Source: Paulownia fortunei (Eukaryota > Streptophyta > Magnoliopsida > Lamiales > Paulowniaceae). Taken from it: DNA of 64,000 nucleotides. The notes below the pieces were generated by a model. The model ran no database searches and was not told the DNA's origin. It saw only the letters and a list, made by a program, of their open reading frames with translations. Position 1 is the first letter of the stretch; the number at the start of each line of letters is the position of its first letter. Shown piece by piece: positions 59,690-64,000 of the stretch. The stretch spans positions 21,849,472 through 21,913,471 of the forward strand of contig CM033108.1 of the NCBI GenBank assembly GCA_019321725.1, given 5' to 3'. The position numbers were made by a program, and so were the translations under genes.

Positions 59690-62600
59690 TGATTCTTATG
59701 TTTTTACTGCCTCAAATAAATCTCTTTCTAATACCTGGGTCATAGACTCGGGTGCAACGGATCACATGACACTCTCTACTGCCATGTCTTGGCAGTAAGA
59801 AAATCAAAGTCGCCAATGGTACATTAACCACGGTGGCAGGTCAAGGAACAGTAACCATTTTTCCTTCATTCACTCTTAATATTGTGTTACATGTCCCTAA
59901 TCTTCTTGTTAACTTGCTGTCCATTCATAAAATAATTAAAGATCAAAACTGCCGTGTTGTTTTCTTTGCTGATCATTGTGTTTTTCAGGACCAAATTACG
60001 GGGAAGATGATTGGGCAAGCTAGAGTGAAAGACGAGTTGTACCTACTTGAAAATAAGAGTGGACGTAGTGCTCCTTCGTCTCTTTCTTTTATTTCTATCA
60101 ATCAAATAAAGATGATATTTGGAATCAACATCATCGTTTAAGACATCCGTCATTTAAGACTCTAAAAAGAATGATTCCTTCTTTATTTAAGAATATTGAT
60201 GTCGAACATTTCCATTGTGAGACTTGTGAATTTGCAAAACACCATAGAGTGTCTTTTCCTTTGAGTAATCCACGATCATTACATCCATTTGCAAAACACC
60301 ATAGAGTGTCCTAATATTTCAGGGGCTAAAGGGTTTGTGACATTCATTGATGATTGCACTCGAATGACATGGGTACATCTTATCAAAGAAAAATCTGATG
60401 TGAGTCGTATCTTCCCAGTCTTTTTCACCATATAAAAACTCAATTTGGGGTTAGCATTGAAGGTATTAGAACTGACAATGCTAGGGATTACTTCAATCAA
60501 GTTTTATCACCATTCCTCGAAAGAAGGTATTATCCATCAATCCTCATGTTTTGACACTCCACAACAAAATGGATTGGTTGAACGGAAAAATAGACATATC
60601 CTTAAAGTAACCCGAGCCTTAATCTTTCAAAATCAGGTTCCAAAAAGATATTGGGGAAAAGCTGTTTTGACTTCCACATATTTGATTAATAGAATACCCT
60701 CTAGAATCATTGATTTTAAAAGTCCTCTGAATTATCTCACTGAGTTCTTTCCAAATAGTAGTTTTTTCTCGAAACTTCCTCCAAAAATATTTGGTTGTGT
60801 CTCATATGTCCACATTCATTAACACTAATGAAGTAAACTTGATCCAAGAGCCCTCAAATGCATCTTCATAGGATATTTAGCCACTCAAAAAGGATACAAA
60901 TGCTATCATCCATCCTTAAGAAAATTTGGTGTGTCAAAAGACGTCACATTTGATGAGAATCAACCCTTTTATAATCAAACTTATCTTCAGGGGGATAATA
61001 CTCAAAAGGAAAATAAGTATGCAGAGTTTGACATGTTCTCACTGGACATTCCAGCAGCTAATCCTCCTAAACAGCAACATTCTAATCAAAATTTGTGTCC
61101 TCCTTCGATGTAAAACCCTGGTTGTGAGCCTATTCAAATTCAACTTGAAAAAACTCTAACAACTCGGCCACAACAGGTTTATACAAGAAGGTCACAGCCC
61201 ATCCAAACTCCATTGCAGCCTCAAGAATCTGAACCGTATCAGGTACATCTCCTACTCTTCCATCAATTTTTTCTCCTAATATTAATGACCTTGATCAACC
61301 TATAGCTCTTAGAAAAGGTGTTAGAAAATGTTCTGAACATCCTTTATATCCCATAACTTATTGTACATCATTTGACAATTTCTCTCCTGCGCATAGAGCT
61401 TTTCTCACAAAATTCAGCACCATTCAAATTCCACAAATACTTTTTGAGGCACTAGGAAACAAGAATTTGAAGGAAGCCACACGTGGCAAATAGTTGAGTT
61501 ACCTAAAGGAAAAAGAATTGTTGGTGTAAATGGGTGTTTACATTGAAATACAAGCTGATGGGAGTTTAGAAAGATATAAGGTAAGGTTAGTAGCAAAGGG
61601 GTATACTCAAACCTGAAATTTTTGCCCCAGTTGCCAAAATGAATACCATTTGTATTTTACTTTCTTTGGCTGCTAACTTTGGATGGTCAATGCAGTAATA
61701 TGGTGTAGAGAATGTTTTTTCACATGGTGACTTGGAGAAAGAAGTCAATATGGATCTTCCACCAGGACTCAGTGATACTCTTTCTAAAATCAAGTGTGCA
61801 AATTGAAGAAAGCGCTTTGGGAGATTTACAAAAGCTATGCTAAAAATGGGATATCGTCAGAGTCAAGGAGATTACACTCTTCACAAAACACTCGGCTGAA
61901 AGGGGAGTTACAATCATCATTGTTTACGTTAACGACATAATTGTGATAGATGATGACAAGAAAGAAAGGGAATCAATTAAAAGAGAACCAGCATGAAGAT
62001 TGCAAACCATGTAGACTCCAATTGAACCTGGCCAGAAATTAAATATTGATGAAGGAGGAGTTGGGTGGATAAGGGACAATATCAAAGACTAGTTGGGAAG
62101 TTGATCTATCTATCCCACACTCATCCAAACATAGCATTTGTGGTTAGTTTAATAAGTCAGTTCATGCACAAACCAAAGGAATCTCATCTTCAAGCTGCTT
62201 ACAAAGTTCTTAAATACCTAAAGTCAACTCCTGGAAAAGAGATTCTCTATAAACGACATAGAACTCTAAAATTAGAAGGCTATACGGATGCAGATTATGC
62301 AGGGTCATTAATGGATAGAAGGTCAACTTCAGGTTACTGCACATTACTTGGAGGAAATCAAGTAACTTGGAGAAGTAAAAAGCAAGCACTTATCTCGAGA
62401 TCGAGTGTCAAATCAGAGTTCAAGGCAATAGCACAAGAAATTTGCAAACTACTATGGTTGAGGATTATCTTAGAAGACGTGAAGATTAAATGGGATGGAC
62501 CTATAAGTTTATATTGTGACAATAAATTGGCCATTAGCATTACTCATAATCCAGTATAACATGATCGAACAAAACATGTAGAGGTGGACAAACATTTAAT

Positions 62601-62745
62601 AAAGGAGAAACTAGAAAGTGGGTTGATCTACACTCTTTATGTTCCAACTGGTGGCCAACTTGCAGATGTGTTTATCAAGGGACTTTCTAATCCTGCATTC
62701 AGAAATATTTTAGACAAGCTGGGAATATTAGACCTCTACCAACTA
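59690..62745 (+). pseudogene. Element B: protease, integrase, RT and RNase H
   Basis: After D the polyprotein resumes (SSDSYVFTASNKSLSNTWVIDSGATDHMT; the protease DSGA is at 59,745-59,756). The gag-pre-integrase part (HHRLRHPSFKTLKR, CETCEFAKH) is near 60,130-60,250, followed by integrase (TDNARDYFNQV, and LVERKNRHILKVTRALIF at about 60,577). A 164-codon open frame at 62,065-62,559 covers the RT end and RNase H (GQYQRLVGKLIYLSHTHPNIAF, EGYTDADYAGSLMDRRSTSGYC, LYCDNKLAI). The end reads HVEVDKHLIKEKLESGLIY and GQLADVFIKGLSNPAF. The central RT region (61,500-62,040) is decayed. A TTTGCAAAACACCATAGAGTGTC duplication near 60,231 and 60,289 adds to the damage. Confidence 0.88.
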
Positions 62746-62758
62746 GCTTGAAGGAGAG

Positions 62759-63033
62759 TGCTGAAGATTTGAATGCTAAGATTAATTATAGGATCTGATT
62801 TCATTGATCATAGGACATGATTTTTATAGATTTTATGGGACTGTTATAGTTTTCAAAATAGAATAGGATCAGCACTGATTTTTGCTTTATTTGTAATTGG
62901 TTTTGTAATTATAAGCATGAGTCAAACCTTCCTAAAATAGTTTAACTTCCTAGAATAGATTGATCATACCTGTATATATGTTTGTATACTCCTTTGATTG
63001 ATATACAATTTGAATAGAGAATTTTTCTCTATA
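62759..63033 (+). repeat. 3' LTR of element B
   Basis: 275 bp, TGCTGAAGATTTG to CTCTATA, preceded by the polypurine tract GAAGGAGAG. It is eight bases longer than the 5' LTR, mainly through an extra TATATATG near 62,974. Confidence 0.92.
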
Positions 63034-63038
63034 GATCC

Positions 63039-63283
63039 TAATCACAGGTTCTGAGAAGTTGAAGAGGACAACAAGGAAATGTATCAAAGATTGGTCGGCA
63101 ATTTATCAAGGAAGTGGATGAACATTTCATGAAAGAGAAGCTCGACAACGATCTCATCGACACTTCTTACGTTCCATCCAACTCTCAACTAGTTGATATT
63201 CTTACAAAGGGGCTTAGCAATCCTCTATTTCAAGCATTAGTTTCCAAGCTGGAAATTGACAATGTCTATTCACCAGCTTAAGA
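63039..63283 (+). pseudogene. Element A: RNase H end (third piece)
   Basis: After the right GATCC the host A frame resumes (EDNKEMYQRLVG). It jumps by an internal deletion to VDEHFMKEKLDNDLIDTSYVPSNSQLVDILTKGLSNPLFQALVSKLEI and stops at 63,279-63,281. Most of RNase H is missing. The final polypurine tract AAGAGGGAG precedes the 3' LTR. Confidence 0.88.
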
Positions 63284-63288
63284 GGGAG

Positions 63289-63543
63289 TGTGAGAAAATA
63301 GTGTCACTTTGTATTCTGTATAGAATTATAAGGAAAATAGATTCCTTAATTTAGATAGTTTCTATGTTCTATTATTTTACCAAGTGTACGCGATTTTCTC
63401 TTTTATTTTTAATAGTTCCTTGATTGAGGGATTACATTTGAGAAAGTCAATACCTTCCATTGTTGGATGAATTATTCTTATATTTATTATTCTATTGAAT
63501 CTGATGAATAAGAATTAAATTCTTTTCCTCTCAATTTCTGAGA
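63289..63543 (+). repeat. 3' LTR of element A
   Basis: 255 bp from TGTGAGAAAATAG to TTTCTGAGA. Its last 93 bases are also the beginning of the 274-bp tandem repeat. Confidence 0.82.
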
Positions 63544-64000
63544 GCAACGGTTGTTAGAAAAAGTAAACGGCACTACTAACATGACCTCCCCCTTCCCCAA
63601 TTTGTAACGTGTGTATAAAGGAAGGGGGTATAATTGTTAGTTCTAATATATCTTATTATGTTAAATACAACGATTTATTGTAGTTAATAAGCAATTTAGT
63701 CTCCAAAGAAAGGAGTAGGGTTTTTACCGTCCATTGTTGGATGAATTATACTTGTATTTATTATTCTATTGAATCTGATGAATAAGAATTAAGTTTTTTT
63801 CCTCTCAATTTCTGAGAGTAACAGTTGTTAGAAAAAGTAAACGACGCTACTAACTTGACCTCCTCCCTTCCTAATTTGTAACGTGTGTATAAAGAAAGGG
63901 GGTATAATTGTTAGTTCTAACATATCATATTATGTTAAATACAATGATTTATTGTAGTTAATAAGTGATTTAGTCTCCAAAGAAAGGAGTAGGGTTTTTA
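63451..64000. repeat. 274-bp tandem repeat built from LTR end plus flank
   Basis: Copy 1 is 63,451-63,724 and copy 2 63,725-63,998; the window ends as copy 3 or unrelated sequence begins. Each copy contains the last ~93 bp of element A's LTR, the target duplication (GCAAC, then GTAAC at 63,818-63,822), and about 180 bp of flanking DNA ending GGAGTAGGGTTTTTA. The copies are very similar. Confidence 0.9.

Larger units (their letters stand above)
55675..63033 (+). mobile_element. Copia element B inserted in A
   Basis: B carries LTRs at 55,675-55,941 and 62,759-63,033 and is flanked by an exact target duplication GATCC (55,670-55,674 and 63,034-63,038). Element A's reading frame continues across the insertion (SMDP then NHRF). 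B contains gag, protease, integrase, RT and RNase H in order. Its gag-protease linker is interrupted by element D (57,121-59,681). Excluding D, its length is about 4.8 kb, normal for copia. The LTRs match at roughly nine in ten positions by eye. Confidence 0.93.
49524..63543 (+). mobile_element. Copia element A, host of nested insertions
   Basis: A is a Ty1/copia element whose 5' LTR is 49,524-49,776 and 3' LTR 63,289-63,543. The LTRs begin TGTCAGAAAATGG and TGTGAGAAAATAG. Target duplication is GTAAC on the left and GCAAC (63,544-63,548) on the right; the tandem copy 274 bp further on preserves GTAAC. The internal sequence is cut into three pieces by elements C and B: 49,777-52,298, 54,411-55,674 and 63,034-63,288. 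Removing the two insertions leaves about 4.5 kb. All coding parts carry stops. Confidence 0.85.

Noticed and set aside
1..64000. tRNA, rRNA or CRISPR-like arrays
   Set aside because: No cloverleaf with A and B boxes, no rRNA signature and no regularly spaced identical repeats were seen; the tandem repeats have no spacers.

Overview
The window is nuclear DNA of a flowering plant, most likely a eudicot. Genes are split by GT-AG introns, intergenic DNA is AT-rich, and about half the window is retrotransposon sequence in various states of decay. No bacterial-style operon, CRISPR array, organelle insertion or rRNA/tRNA gene was seen. Species cannot be named from what is visible.

Layout. (1) 1-6.4 kb: the left end of a decayed Ty3/gypsy element on the minus strand (protease, zinc knuckle, gag, tRNA-iMet primer-binding site, LTR), an AT-rich microsatellite zone, and a 176-codon minus-strand ORF that may be the amino end of a Mutator-like transposase gene. 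(2) 6.4-12.0 kb: a badly broken Ty1/copia element on the plus strand, then a 624-bp Harbinger-like MITE. (3) 13.6-18.9 kb: a complete nine-exon gene for translation initiation factor eIF2B subunit beta (plus strand). (4) 24.3-25.7 kb: a single-exon secreted aspartic protease of the AED3 type (plus strand). (5) 26.6-29.7 kb: a five-exon F-box/beta-helix gene of the SKIP5 type (minus strand), with a cluster of TGGGCT/AGCCCA promoter motifs. (6) 33.3-48.1 kb: the clock-coactivator gene LNK2 (minus strand). Six coding exons are visible, but the short first exon with the start codon is not. Its introns carry an LTR-like fragment, two copia gag relics, and a MITE nested inside an LTR. (7) 49.5-63.5 kb: a nested set of copia elements. 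Element A has LTRs at 49,524 and 63,289. It is interrupted by C (52,299-54,410, a small gag-RT derivative lacking protease and integrase) and by B (55,675-63,033, target duplication GATCC). B is itself interrupted by D (57,121-59,681, a probable DNA transposon). (8) 63.45-64 kb: a 274-bp tandem repeat that contains the end of A's 3' LTR plus flanking DNA and runs off the window.

The protein-coding genes are ordinary housekeeping or regulatory genes and do not form a pathway. The order protease-SKIP5-LNK2 matches the order of the Arabidopsis loci At3g54400, At3g54480 and At3g54500, as I recall them, so this segment is probably an ancient conserved block. The most informative new observations are the datable order of nested insertions, the LTR-derived tandem repeat, a 71-bp tandem duplication carrying a palindromic G-box upstream of LNK2, and the missing LNK2 start exon.
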